Shown: in pieces, positions 38,822-48,020 of the stretch
Layout of the letters: each line of letters opens with the position of its first letter
Position numbering within the stretch: the stretch's first letter is position 1
Assembly: GCA_003670925.1 (NCBI GenBank)
Contig: QWQG01000165.1
Span: 1 to 64,000, forward strand
Direction: 5' to 3'
DNA length: 64,000 nt
Source: Planctomycetota bacterium
GTDB lineage: Bacteria; Planctomycetota; Planctomycetia; Planctomycetales; Planctomycetaceae
Position numbers and translations under genes: made by a program
Notes under the pieces: generated by a model
Told to the model about the DNA's origin: nothing
Seen by the model: the letters and a program-made list of their open reading frames with translations, nothing else
The model's database searches: none

Positions 38822-38998
38822 TCAGAGAGCGATAGCGGGGACTGGAAGATCGGTCGGTGACTCACCAGGGACAACCCCTTCATCCAGCGTTACCACGTAA
38901 ATAACCATGGAGATTAGCATGAGAATCACGGCTCCGATGAACCGCCAATCCTGATGGAGTTTTTGCTTGGGAAGTCCCTTGGTGTGGTGGTGGCTCAT
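38822..38998 (-). CDS. Small single-TM protein (58 aa), not in ORF track
   Basis: MSHHHTKGLPKQKLHQDWRFIGAVILMLISMVIYVVTLDEGVVPGESPTDLPVPAIAL*. Confidence 0.65.
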   Translation of the reverse strand: MSHHHTKGLPKQKLHQDWRFIGAVILMLISMVIYVVTLDEGVVPGESPTDLPVPAIAL

Positions 38999-39372
38999 GA
39001 GTGGATCACTTAGCGGAATTGTTTACGACGGTAATGATGCAAAAGTCTTTGGACATCCCCAGCAAGCCAATCCTGCTATTTATCAACGAGCTTCAAGCCG
39101 GCGGGGTGCAACGCGTATGTTTCACAAGGGTATGACTTCAGGAACAGAAACCATCCGTTTAAGATCGAGTACCGTGCAATCCCCTTGCTTTGGACACCAG
39201 ACCGCCTCCCGGACTCGACCCCGATTGTAACGGGCGACATTTTTCCAAACCGATGCCGCGATTCGAATTCTTCAATTTTCAAAACCCCACCAGTCTCCAC
39301 TTAGATCTGCACAAGCAAAACACGAGGCCGGGATCAGGCTGAGGATACCAATTCATTTTATTCGAACTGTAC

Positions 39373-39741
39373 TTATGCTTGGCTGAGCCATTCCTTAGCT
39401 GCCTCGAATTCCGTAGCGTCAAAATACTGAATCTTAGCCATGGTGAATGGTTTGCACACCAACGCCATCCACTTCTCCCAAGTCTTTTCACCAACCAACG
39501 CAATGCGTTTGATCTTCTTGCAATGCGTTATGGAGAACATGGTGTCGTCCCAAAGGGCCTTCACATCCCAGCCATGAAAGTCGTGAAACTGAGCAAGGAG
39601 ATTGACCTTGCCTTCCTTCGCAATTTCCGCATCTATGAGTGGGACAAACTTTTTGTAATCTTCGTCATGGAGTTTGCCGGTCATGATGAAACCGACAGTA
39701 TGTGCCGGAAGACCTGTGAGTTGTTCAATCATGTTCTTCAT
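39373..39741 (-). CDS. SpoIIAA-like STAS-fold protein
   Basis: 'VGFIMTGKLHDEDYKKFVPLIDAEIAKEGKVNLLAQFHDFHGWDVKALWDDTMFSITHCKKIKRIALVGEKTWEKWMALVCKPFTMAKIQYFDATEFEAAKEWL'. Confidence 0.88.
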   Translation of the reverse strand: MKNMIEQLTGLPAHTVGFIMTGKLHDEDYKKFVPLIDAEIAKEGKVNLLAQFHDFHGWDVKALWDDTMFSITHCKKIKRIALVGEKTWEKWMALVCKPFTMAKIQYFDATEFEAAKEWLSQA

Positions 39742-40202
39742 CCCTCAAACAAGGAAACGACGCCAATCCACGATTCTAATGAATCTCGAATCTCTATTCT
39801 TGCGAACACTGTCGTTTTTCGCGTTTTTGTTCGCATTTTTTCGGCGGCAAACGTGGGAAACATTGGAATCCGCAATCATGCTGCATCCAAGGCTAAAGCG
39901 GGAGACTGTCTGAAAATGTCTGCAATGCTGAGGTGCGTTTTGGAGTCTAGGGGCAAATATTTGGGGGGATGAACCTCGGCTCCATTTTCGCAGAGGGACG
40001 AGATAGCGACCGTTGAAGAACTCTGATCGGCGTGCGTCAATTGACTCCCCACTGAGTTGCAATCCGTCTCTCAAATTGTAATTCTTGTGATTCTGTTCCA
40101 ATCCGATTCGCCGCAATGATTCGGTACTTGGGGCGGATTGATGACGAGCTTCCGTTGCTGAGTATTTGGGTTTCCCGTGATTATTTCCTAAGGTTGCCTT
40201 TT

Positions 40203-41441
40203 ATGAAGTTAGCTCGCGCTTCCCGCGGTATTTTGGCTGTGTGCATGGTAATCGTCGGGCGTAATTGTTTCGCGGACGACGATGACGTTCGGACGATTCA
40301 TGCGCAGCCGAGCTTTGTGGTCTCAACGAAACAAGTTGAGCTGGCTGTCACTGAATTGGGCGGGCACATGGCGCCTGTGACGTTCTTCCGGGACTCCGAC
40401 AAGCCCGTTCGGCCGTACTACATCAGTCCGTGGCAGGATGAAGCAGCGTCAGTGATGCCAGCCCCCGTCTTGGTTCCGTTGCGTGGCGATTTCTTTTGCA
40501 TGCCATTCGGTTCAAACGCCGACCCCGTGGCGGGCGAAAAACATCCTCCACACGGTGAAATCGTCGGGACAAAATGGACACACCTCGGCACCAAGAAGTC
40601 GGGTGACGTAACCACTTTGACGATGTCAATCGACACGCTCGTGCGGCGGGGCCGAGTCACCAAAGAGCTCTCCCTAATCGATAGTCAAAACGTGATTTAC
40701 TTACGACACACGATTGACGGCTTTGCCGGCCACGTGCCACTCGGTCATCACGCCACGCTGGCAATGCCCGACAAAGAGGGAACCGTGCGACTCGCGGCCA
40801 GTCCATTTCGCTTCGGCATGACTTATCCTGGACAGTTCAGCGATCCAAAGCAGGGGGAGTATCAGTCGCTGCAACCGGGTGTGAAGTGGACAACATTGAC
40901 CAAAGTTCCGGTCATCTGGAAAGGAGAGCCCGATGCGGATCTCACGAAGTTGCCGGCGCGGCAAGGTTATGCCGATCTCATCCAGTTGGTGAACGAACCT
41001 TGGGAAAAAACCCATGGCCCGGCATGGATGACGGCTACGTTTGTCGATGCTGGCTACCTGTGGTTTTCCCTAAAAGATCCCGCTATTTTAAGTAGCACGG
41101 TGTTCTGGATCGAAAACCATGGCCGCCATGGCCATCCTTGGAGTGGCCGGAATAATTGCCTTGGACTTGAAGATGTCACTTCTTATTTTGCTGATGGTCT
41201 TCAGGCTTCAACTCACGAAAACATCTTGAGCAAAGACGGTGTACTCACCGCGCTCGAACTCAAGGCATCCGAACCTACGGCCGTGAATTATATTCAAGGT
41301 GCCGTAAAGATTCCCGCAGGTTTTGAAATGGTGAAAACGCTTGAATTTGCTCCGGGGCAAGTCACCTTCATCTCAACCACAGGGAACCGGGTCATTACTC
41401 CTGTAAAACACGAGTTTTTAAAAACTGGAAAGTTGCAGTGA
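40203..41441 (+). CDS. Secreted hypothetical protein, aldose-epimerase/mutarotase-like beta-sandwich
   Basis: Signal peptide; 'VELAVTELGGHMAPVTFFRD'; fold assignment inferred. Confidence 0.65.
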   Translation: MKLARASRGILAVCMVIVGRNCFADDDDVRTIHAQPSFVVSTKQVELAVTELGGHMAPVTFFRDSDKPVRPYYISPWQDEAASVMPAPVLVPLRGDFFCMPFGSNADPVAGEKHPPHGEIVGTKWTHLGTKKSGDVTTLTMSIDTLVRRGRVTKELSLIDSQNVIYLRHTIDGFAGHVPLGHHATLAMPDKEGTVRLAASPFRFGMTYPGQFSDPKQGEYQSLQPGVKWTTLTKVPVIWKGEPDADLTKLPARQGYADLIQLVNEPWEKTHGPAWMTATFVDAGYLWFSLKDPAILSSTVFWIENHGRHGHPWSGRNNCLGLEDVTSYFADGLQASTHENILSKDGVLTALELKASEPTAVNYIQGAVKIPAGFEMVKTLEFAPGQVTFISTTGNRVITPVKHEFLKTGKLQ

Positions 41442-41494
41442 AACCTTCAGCAGCATCCAGCCACGATGATACATTTACGAAGTTCGGAGTCGTC

Positions 41495-42478
41495 ATGAAG
41501 CATCCACTTTTGTTTCTGCTCGCGGGCACCATGCTGTGCGTCTTGGGGTGCGGGAAATCGCAGACGTCGTCAAGCGCGTCGTCGTCGAGTTCAACGTCTG
41601 CAGCATCGAAGGGCACGATCGGTGTTTCGTTGTTAACGCTGGACAACCCGTTTTTTAAGGTTATCGGCGACACAATCGCAGCCGAAGGAATTAAAAATAA
41701 CTATCAGACGATAGTAGTCAGCGCCGACAAGGACGTCGCAAAACAGAGCAATCAGATCAAAGATTTCATTGTCAAGAAGGTGAGCGCAATCGTGCTCAGC
41801 CCGTGCGATTCGAAGGCGATTGTGCCGGTCATTCAAGAGGCAAACAAAGCGGGAATTCCCGTGTTCACAGTCGATATCCCGTGCAGCGAACCCGGCGTTA
41901 AGATTGTCACGCAAGTCGCTACCGACAACTACGGCGGGGGAAAAGAAGCTGGGCGTGCGATGATCGAAGCGCTGGGTGAGGCTGGAGGCAAGGTGGCTGT
42001 CCTCCATTTTAAGCAAGCTGAAACTTGTTTGCTTCGCGTCAAAGGTTTTCATGAAGTCATCGACGAATACAACAAGACCGCTGCGGCCAAGATTAACGTA
42101 GTCACTGAACTCGAAAGCGGTGGAGCCAAAGATATGGGCTATAAGGCCGCCGAAGATTCGCTCCAAGCACATGCTGACTTGCGGGGAATCTTTGCGATCA
42201 ATGATCCTGCAGCGTTGGGCGCGCGAGCCGCATTGGAGAAAGCTGGAAAAGCCGATCAGGTTGTGATCGTTGGCTTTGATGGTCAGCCTGAAGGGAAGCA
42301 AGCCATCAAGGATGGGAAGATTTACGCGGACCCGATTCAGTTTCCCGACGAAATGGGGATTAAAATCGTGATGGCCATCGAACAGCACTCGAAAGGTGAA
42401 ACTCTCCCTTTAGAGATGCTCATCCCCACACGGCTGTATCGAAAAGCTGACGCTCAGGCAGATCCTGAACTCAAGTAA
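41495..42478 (+). CDS. Sugar ABC transporter substrate-binding lipoprotein (RbsB-like, Peripla_BP_4)
   Basis: Lipobox 'LCVLGCGKS'; 'TIGVSLLTLDNPFFKVIGDTIAAEG...QSNQIKDFIVKKVSAIVLSPCDSKAIVPVIQEANKAGIPVFTVD'. Confidence 0.95.
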   Translation: MKHPLLFLLAGTMLCVLGCGKSQTSSSASSSSSTSAASKGTIGVSLLTLDNPFFKVIGDTIAAEGIKNNYQTIVVSADKDVAKQSNQIKDFIVKKVSAIVLSPCDSKAIVPVIQEANKAGIPVFTVDIPCSEPGVKIVTQVATDNYGGGKEAGRAMIEALGEAGGKVAVLHFKQAETCLLRVKGFHEVIDEYNKTAAAKINVVTELESGGAKDMGYKAAEDSLQAHADLRGIFAINDPAALGARAALEKAGKADQVVIVGFDGQPEGKQAIKDGKIYADPIQFPDEMGIKIVMAIEQHSKGETLPLEMLIPTRLYRKADAQADPELK

Positions 42479-42646
42479 TCACTGGGCATAAATTGCCTTG
42501 AATTCAACAACGCCGGCGAGACTCTTCCCCCGTGCGGGGCAAGGTGGGCACAGCCGGATTCGCAAGAATTCGGAGGTATGGCATGAAAATTTGGATCGGC
42601 ATTGTGTTGGCTGGGGCGGAGCAATCATGCAACGGACGATAAGAAG

Positions 42647-44161
42647 ATGACAGATTCTGTCGCTGATTCCCCTCCGCCGCTCGCGCCTTTGTTGGAAATG
42701 CGGGGTGTCGTAAAGTCATTTCCGGGTGTAAAAGCGCTGCGTGGAGTGAACTTTTCGTTGAAGGCTGGCGAAGTATTAGCGTTGCTTGGCGAGAACGGAG
42801 CTGGAAAAAGCACGCTGATGAAAGTGCTGGGAGGTGCGTATCGTGCCGACGCCGGGGCGATTGAGATCGATGGCGTGGCCCAGAATTTTGTGTCGCCCCA
42901 AGACTCGCGCCGGGCGGGAGTCGCGGTTATTTACCAAGAGTTTAACCTAGTTCCAGGGCTGACCGCTTCCGAAAATATCTTTTTGGGGCACGAGACGACA
43001 TATGCCGGTTTTGTGGCACGAGGTCAGGAACGTCGACTCGCGTCGCAGCTCTTCCAGCGACTAGGTGTCAAGATCGATCTAGACGCGACTTGTCAGCAGC
43101 TAACAACAGCCCAGCAACAACTTGTCGAGATTGCGAAGGCGTTAGCGTTTGACGCACGCATTATCGTCATGGATGAACCAAGCGCCGCGTTGACGTCGCA
43201 CGAAGTCAGCCGGTTATTTGCAATCATTGAAGAGTTGAAGCGGCAAGGGATTGGGGTCGTTTATATTAGTCATCGGCTCGATGAAATCTTTACGGTGGCT
43301 GACCGAATCACGGTATTGCGTGATGGACTGAACGTGGGTGAGTGGCCGATTTTAGAGGTCAGTCGACAAGAACTGATCCACCGGATGGTTGGCCGCGAAT
43401 TGAACAACGAATTTCCGCAACGCGAAAAGTTAATCGGCCCACCACGGCTGGAAGTGACGGGGCTACGTTCTGGACGTAGGGTTCGAGGCGTGTCACTCTC
43501 AGTGGGGCGTGGTGAGATCCTCGCGTTAACTGGCTTAGTCGGTGCAGGTCGAACGGAAACGGTGCGGTTGATCTTTGGAGCCGACAAACGTGAAGCCGGA
43601 GAAATTCGGCTAGATGGTCGCATCTTGACCATTCACTCACCGAGCGATGCGATTGCCGCCGGAATTGGCCTGCTGACGGAGGACCGTAAACTTCAAGGAT
43701 TAGTGCTTGGTCATACCATGCGTGAGAATTTCGCACTCCCCAATTTGAATTGGCTCTCACATCGCGGCTTTGTGCAGTCTCGGCTTGAGAGCGAGGAATG
43801 CGCGAAGTATATCGCTAAACTTAGAATCAAAGTCACCAGTAGCGAACAGGTTGCAGGGACATTATCCGGAGGAAATCAGCAAAAAGTAGTCCTCGCCAAA
43901 TGGCTGGCTCGCAATTGCGACGTGCTGATTTTTGATGAGCCGACGCGGGGCATTGACGTAGGTGCGAAATACGAGATTTATCTCCTGATGAACGAACTTG
44001 TAGCCCAAGGAAAAGCAATCCTGATGATCAGCTCTGAATTGCCGGAGGTATTGGGGATGGCAGACCGCATTCTGGTGCTACACGAAGGTCGCGTGACCGG
44101 AGAGATTACCGACGTGCGGAGTGCGACACAGGAGCAGATTATGAAACTCGCCATCGCTTGA
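42647..44161 (+). CDS. Sugar ABC transporter ATP-binding protein (RbsA/MglA-like, double ABC)
   Basis: Walker A 'GENGAGKSTLMK', second ABC domain with 'LSGGNQQKVVLAKWLARNCDVLIFDEPTRGIDVGAK'. Confidence 0.96.
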   Translation: MTDSVADSPPPLAPLLEMRGVVKSFPGVKALRGVNFSLKAGEVLALLGENGAGKSTLMKVLGGAYRADAGAIEIDGVAQNFVSPQDSRRAGVAVIYQEFNLVPGLTASENIFLGHETTYAGFVARGQERRLASQLFQRLGVKIDLDATCQQLTTAQQQLVEIAKALAFDARIIVMDEPSAALTSHEVSRLFAIIEELKRQGIGVVYISHRLDEIFTVADRITVLRDGLNVGEWPILEVSRQELIHRMVGRELNNEFPQREKLIGPPRLEVTGLRSGRRVRGVSLSVGRGEILALTGLVGAGRTETVRLIFGADKREAGEIRLDGRILTIHSPSDAIAAGIGLLTEDRKLQGLVLGHTMRENFALPNLNWLSHRGFVQSRLESEECAKYIAKLRIKVTSSEQVAGTLSGGNQQKVVLAKWLARNCDVLIFDEPTRGIDVGAKYEIYLLMNELVAQGKAILMISSELPEVLGMADRILVLHEGRVTGEITDVRSATQEQIMKLAIA

Positions 44162-44174
44162 ACACAGGATTCCC

Positions 44175-45497
44175 ATGACTCGACCACCGTCTCGATTCCT
44201 AACCGACTACGGCATGATTTTTGGACTGGCATTGCTGTGTGTGTTCTTCAGCATTCGCACATACAGCGAGCAGTCTTCGACAGGCGAAGCGGCCGCTCGT
44301 CAAATCGCAAAAACCCTCAACTCACAGTTCGGGCAGACACCACGGGTCTTGATCGTTGCTCGCGATCAAGCCTCGGAAGCGCTGTTTGCAGCGAAGCTTG
44401 AAGTCGCCCTCAAAACGAGTGGCATAACCGTATTGGCGGTCGTCAAAGGAGAACCAACAGACGCTCGCACAGCTCTCCAGCAAATTGTTGCATCGGGAGG
44501 CACTTTGGATGCCATCGCCTGCACGCAAGCCACCGCGGCATGGCTGGTCTTCGCCGATTTGAAGTCCGACTTTCCGACTCTGGGTGATCCCAAGTTAGTG
44601 CAGCCAAATACCGAAAAATGGCCTGATTTTTTAAAATCAGAGAACCTTGTCAACATTGCCAACCAAATTGCGGTGATCGCGATCATTGCGATTGGAATGA
44701 CAATGGTGATCATCACCGGTGGGATTGACCTCTCGGTCGGTAGCTTGATTGCGTTATCGGCGGTCTTGGTTGCGAGGTTCATTCGCGATTATGCGGGAGC
44801 CGAACAAGCATCTCCGTTCGGGATGCTGCTCGCGTCGTTTGGTGCAGTCATGATCTGCGGCCTGCTGGGAGCTTTCTCAGGCGGCATGATCACCGTCTTT
44901 GGGATCCCACCGTTCATCGTCACGCTGGCCATGATGCTGGTCGGAAGCGGACTGGCTTATATCCTCGCGGCCGGTCAGTCGATTTATCAACTTCCAAATT
45001 CATTCGTGTGGATCGGTCGAGGTGAAGACTTGTGGAAGATCCCAAACGCGGTCTTGCTTATGCTGATTTTGTATGGCGCCGCGCATGTCCTGATGTCGCG
45101 GATGAAACTGGGACGGCAACTTTATGCCGTCGGCGGGAATCGCGAGGCGGCACGGCTATCCGGCGTTCCGGTCTGGCGCGTCTTAATATTCGCGTACATC
45201 GCGAGTGCGGGATTGGCTGGATTAGGTGGCGTCGTTATGGCGTCGCAACTTAAGAGCGGCTCAGCGACCTATGGTAACATGTACGAGTTGTATGTCATCG
45301 CGGCGGTTGTCGTGGGCGGAACCAGTCTGAGTGGTGGCGCAGGTAAAATGCTCGGAACGCTGATTGGAGCTTTTACGATCGCTGTCATCCAAAACGGGAT
45401 GAATCTGACAAACGTCGAAAGCTACACGCAGAAAGTTGTTTTGGGGGGGGTTATTCTGGGGGCAGTTCTCTTGGACAAGTTGCGGCATGGTCGTTGA
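44175..45497 (+). CDS. Sugar ABC transporter permease (RbsC-like) with N-terminal extracytoplasmic insert
   Basis: BPD_transp_2 motif 'GGIDLSVGSLIALSAVLVA', 'GGNREAARLSGV', 'VVVGGTSLSGGAGKMLGTLIGA'; about 130-aa insert after TM1. Confidence 0.94.
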   Translation: MTRPPSRFLTDYGMIFGLALLCVFFSIRTYSEQSSTGEAAARQIAKTLNSQFGQTPRVLIVARDQASEALFAAKLEVALKTSGITVLAVVKGEPTDARTALQQIVASGGTLDAIACTQATAAWLVFADLKSDFPTLGDPKLVQPNTEKWPDFLKSENLVNIANQIAVIAIIAIGMTMVIITGGIDLSVGSLIALSAVLVARFIRDYAGAEQASPFGMLLASFGAVMICGLLGAFSGGMITVFGIPPFIVTLAMMLVGSGLAYILAAGQSIYQLPNSFVWIGRGEDLWKIPNAVLLMLILYGAAHVLMSRMKLGRQLYAVGGNREAARLSGVPVWRVLIFAYIASAGLAGLGGVVMASQLKSGSATYGNMYELYVIAAVVVGGTSLSGGAGKMLGTLIGAFTIAVIQNGMNLTNVESYTQKVVLGGVILGAVLLDKLRHGR

Positions 45498-45565
45498 ACT
45501 AAAAGTCGACTACCGAGAACACGGAGCGGCAAAAACGGAACATCCAGGAGATGATGTCCGATGCT

Positions 45566-45612
45566 AAGGCGTCAGGCTGAGAGGCAAACTTCCGAGGGAA
45601 GACGCCTTCTTT
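45566..45612 (+). terminator. Putative intrinsic terminator after the ABC operon
   Basis: AAGGCGTC (45566-45573) ... GACGCCTT (45601-45608) followed by CTTTT. Confidence 0.6.
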
Positions 45613-45691
45613 TCAGAGATCCCAATTATTTTTCAACTCACTGCGCATTACGCAGATTGCACCCGAGCGCCGAGTGCGCGAAAGCTCAACG

Positions 45692-46609
45692 ATGAATACT
45701 TTAACCCGAAATTTGCTGCACGGTGTGCTTCCTGTGCTTCAGACACCGTTCACCGATCAAGGTGAGATCGATCGGACGGTGCTGGTGCGGGAGATTGATT
45801 GGGCATTTGAGACTGGTGCGGATGGCGTTGTTGTGGCGATGGTGAGTGAGATTCTGCGGCTGGGTTACCGCCGTCGCAGGGAACTTGTAGAACTCGTTTG
45901 TCAGGCTGCGCAGGGACGAGGTTTCTGCGTGGTGAGCGTGGGGGCCGAAAGTATCGCTGAAGCGGTGGAATTCGCAAGGCACGCCGAAGAGCATCGGGCC
46001 AGTGCCGTCATGGCGATCCCGCCGGTGGCGACCGGCCTGGGAGACGCGGCAACGCGGGAGTATTTTGCCGCGATCGCCGGCAGTATTTCGCTTCCGCTTG
46101 TGGTCCAAGACGCTTCCAGTTACGTCGGCGCTGCGATTGACTTGAGTGTGTACCTGAATCTGCTTGATGAATTCGGCGCGGACCGCATCTACTTCAAACC
46201 GGAAGCTAGTCCCCTTGGCCCAAACCTCAGTAGACTGCGCGATGCGTCTCAGGGCAAGGCACGCATCTTTGAAGGTTCGGGAGGAATCAATCTCGTCGAT
46301 TGCTACCGCCGCGGGATCGTAGGCACCATGCCGGGAACGGATTTGCTCGATGGCATCTTGGCACTCTGGAAAGCGCTGCAAGCAGGTGACGACGAACGGA
46401 CTTACCAGTTGTCGCTTCCAATCTGTGCCTTAGTGGCGTTGCAGCTCCAAGGCGGACTTGATGGATTCCTGGCGATCGAAAAATACCTGCTGCAGAAACG
46501 CGGACTTTTTATTAACACGAACCAGGTTCAGCCTGTTGCGTGGAAACTCGACGGCGAAACTCAGGCGGAAGTCGATCGACTGTTTGCCAGACTCCAGGCG
46601 GTTACCTGA
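45692..46609 (+). CDS. Dihydrodipicolinate synthase/N-acetylneuraminate lyase family aldolase
   Basis: '[47 protein letters not shown]' TIM barrel; catalytic Lys region '[11 protein letters not shown]'. Confidence 0.92.
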   Translation: MNTLTRNLLHGVLPVLQTPFTDQGEIDRTVLVREIDWAFETGADGVVVAMVSEILRLGYRRRRELVELVCQAAQGRGFCVVSVGAESIAEAVEFARHAEEHRASAVMAIPPVATGLGDAATREYFAAIAGSISLPLVVQDASSYVGAAIDLSVYLNLLDEFGADRIYFKPEASPLGPNLSRLRDASQGKARIFEGSGGINLVDCYRRGIVGTMPGTDLLDGILALWKALQAGDDERTYQLSLPICALVALQLQGGLDGFLAIEKYLLQKRGLFINTNQVQPVAWKLDGETQAEVDRLFARLQAVT

Positions 46610-47901
46610 TGGCAGATCGTCCAACAACAGTGCGTTACCAAGTCCTTACGTGGCTCACATTGGCTGCTGCGGTGTCTTACCTTTGCCGAAATGCAGTCAG
46701 CGTGGCAGAAAGCACGGTTCGCAGTGAACTGGGTCTGACACTCGCACAGTCTGGCTGGTTCATGGGCGCATTTTTCTGGACCTACGCCGTCTTTCAGGTT
46801 CCGTGCGGATGGTTTGCCGAACGTGTCGGGACGCGAATCGCACTGAGTATCTTTGCTGTCGGTTGGTCCGTGGCCACGTTTGGCATCGGAGTCGCGCCGA
46901 TGTTCTGGCTGCTGATCGTCGCTCAGTTGATCATGGGCGTTGCGCAGGCCGGAGTATTCCCGGCGGCGTGCAATTCCATCGGCCAGTGGATGCCGCTGGC
47001 GCAGCGAACTTTGGGTTGCGGCGTATTCACCGCAGGCATGCAGATTGGTGCGATCATCGCCAGTTGGAGTGTCGGAGTATTGATACTTGAGTTCGACTGG
47101 CGTTGGATCTTTGTGGCCTTTTCCATGCCCGGAATTTTGTGGGCGTTAGGTTTCGTCTCTTGGTTTCGCGAGCGGCCAGAGCTGACTCCCGCCGTTAATT
47201 TACAGGAACTCGAACTGATCCGTGCGGGGCGCGACACGCGCGATGTGAATGCGAATGATGTAAATCCGCCAGTCGCAGACGACGATTGGGCTGGGCTGCT
47301 GAAGATTGCGCGGCGTCCATCGATGTTATGGTTGTGCGGTCAGCAAATTTGCCGAGCCAGCGGATATATGTTTTTTGCCAGTTGGTTTCCGACGTTTCTG
47401 CAGAAGACGCGTGATGTTTCTGTCGCAGAGTCTGGTTATCTGCAAGGGCTTGTGTTTGCCGGCACTCTAACCGGCTGCATCTTTGGCGGGATCCTGACGG
47501 ATTGGATCTGGCGACGAACGGGTGGTTTGCGTCTCAGCCGCAGCGGCGTCGGAGCGGCCGCGTTAGGAGCCTGCTCAATTCTCATCCTCGCGGCTTGGTT
47601 CGTGCAGAATGCCGAGTTGGCAGTAGCATTGCTGACACTGGGCTCGTTCTTCGCTGCGTTGGCGGGACCGGCTGCGTTTGCGGCTACGATTGATATCGGA
47701 GGCTCGCGGGTTCCCCAAGTCTTTGGATTGATGAACATGGTCGGCAATTTCGCTGCCGCAGCTTGTCCAGTCGTTGTTGGCAAGTTGTTTGAGGTTACGG
47801 CCGACTGGGACTTGGTTCTACTGCTGTTCGCCGGTGTCTATTTCACGGGCGCGATCTGCTGGATATTTGTGAATCCACAACCTCACGTTTCCAGCAACTG
47901 A
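46609..47901 (+). CDS. MFS transporter (sugar acid/anion:cation symporter-like)
   Basis: 'VSYLCRNAVSVAESTVRSELGLTLAQSGWFMGAFFWTYAVFQVPCGWFAERVGTR'; TGATG overlap with the DapA-family gene. Confidence 0.92.
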   Translation: MADRPTTVRYQVLTWLTLAAAVSYLCRNAVSVAESTVRSELGLTLAQSGWFMGAFFWTYAVFQVPCGWFAERVGTRIALSIFAVGWSVATFGIGVAPMFWLLIVAQLIMGVAQAGVFPAACNSIGQWMPLAQRTLGCGVFTAGMQIGAIIASWSVGVLILEFDWRWIFVAFSMPGILWALGFVSWFRERPELTPAVNLQELELIRAGRDTRDVNANDVNPPVADDDWAGLLKIARRPSMLWLCGQQICRASGYMFFASWFPTFLQKTRDVSVAESGYLQGLVFAGTLTGCIFGGILTDWIWRRTGGLRLSRSGVGAAALGACSILILAAWFVQNAELAVALLTLGSFFAALAGPAAFAATIDIGGSRVPQVFGLMNMVGNFAAAACPVVVGKLFEVTADWDLVLLLFAGVYFTGAICWIFVNPQPHVSSN

Positions 47902-48020
47902 TGGTTCCTGCTGCATGGTGATCGACATCACAACAAACGCGAAGAGCGCACAGCACGCCAGTTCAGTAGTTTTCGCCAACCACTTGGGATTTAATATTAC
48001 GCTAGCAGGTCATTGCTATT

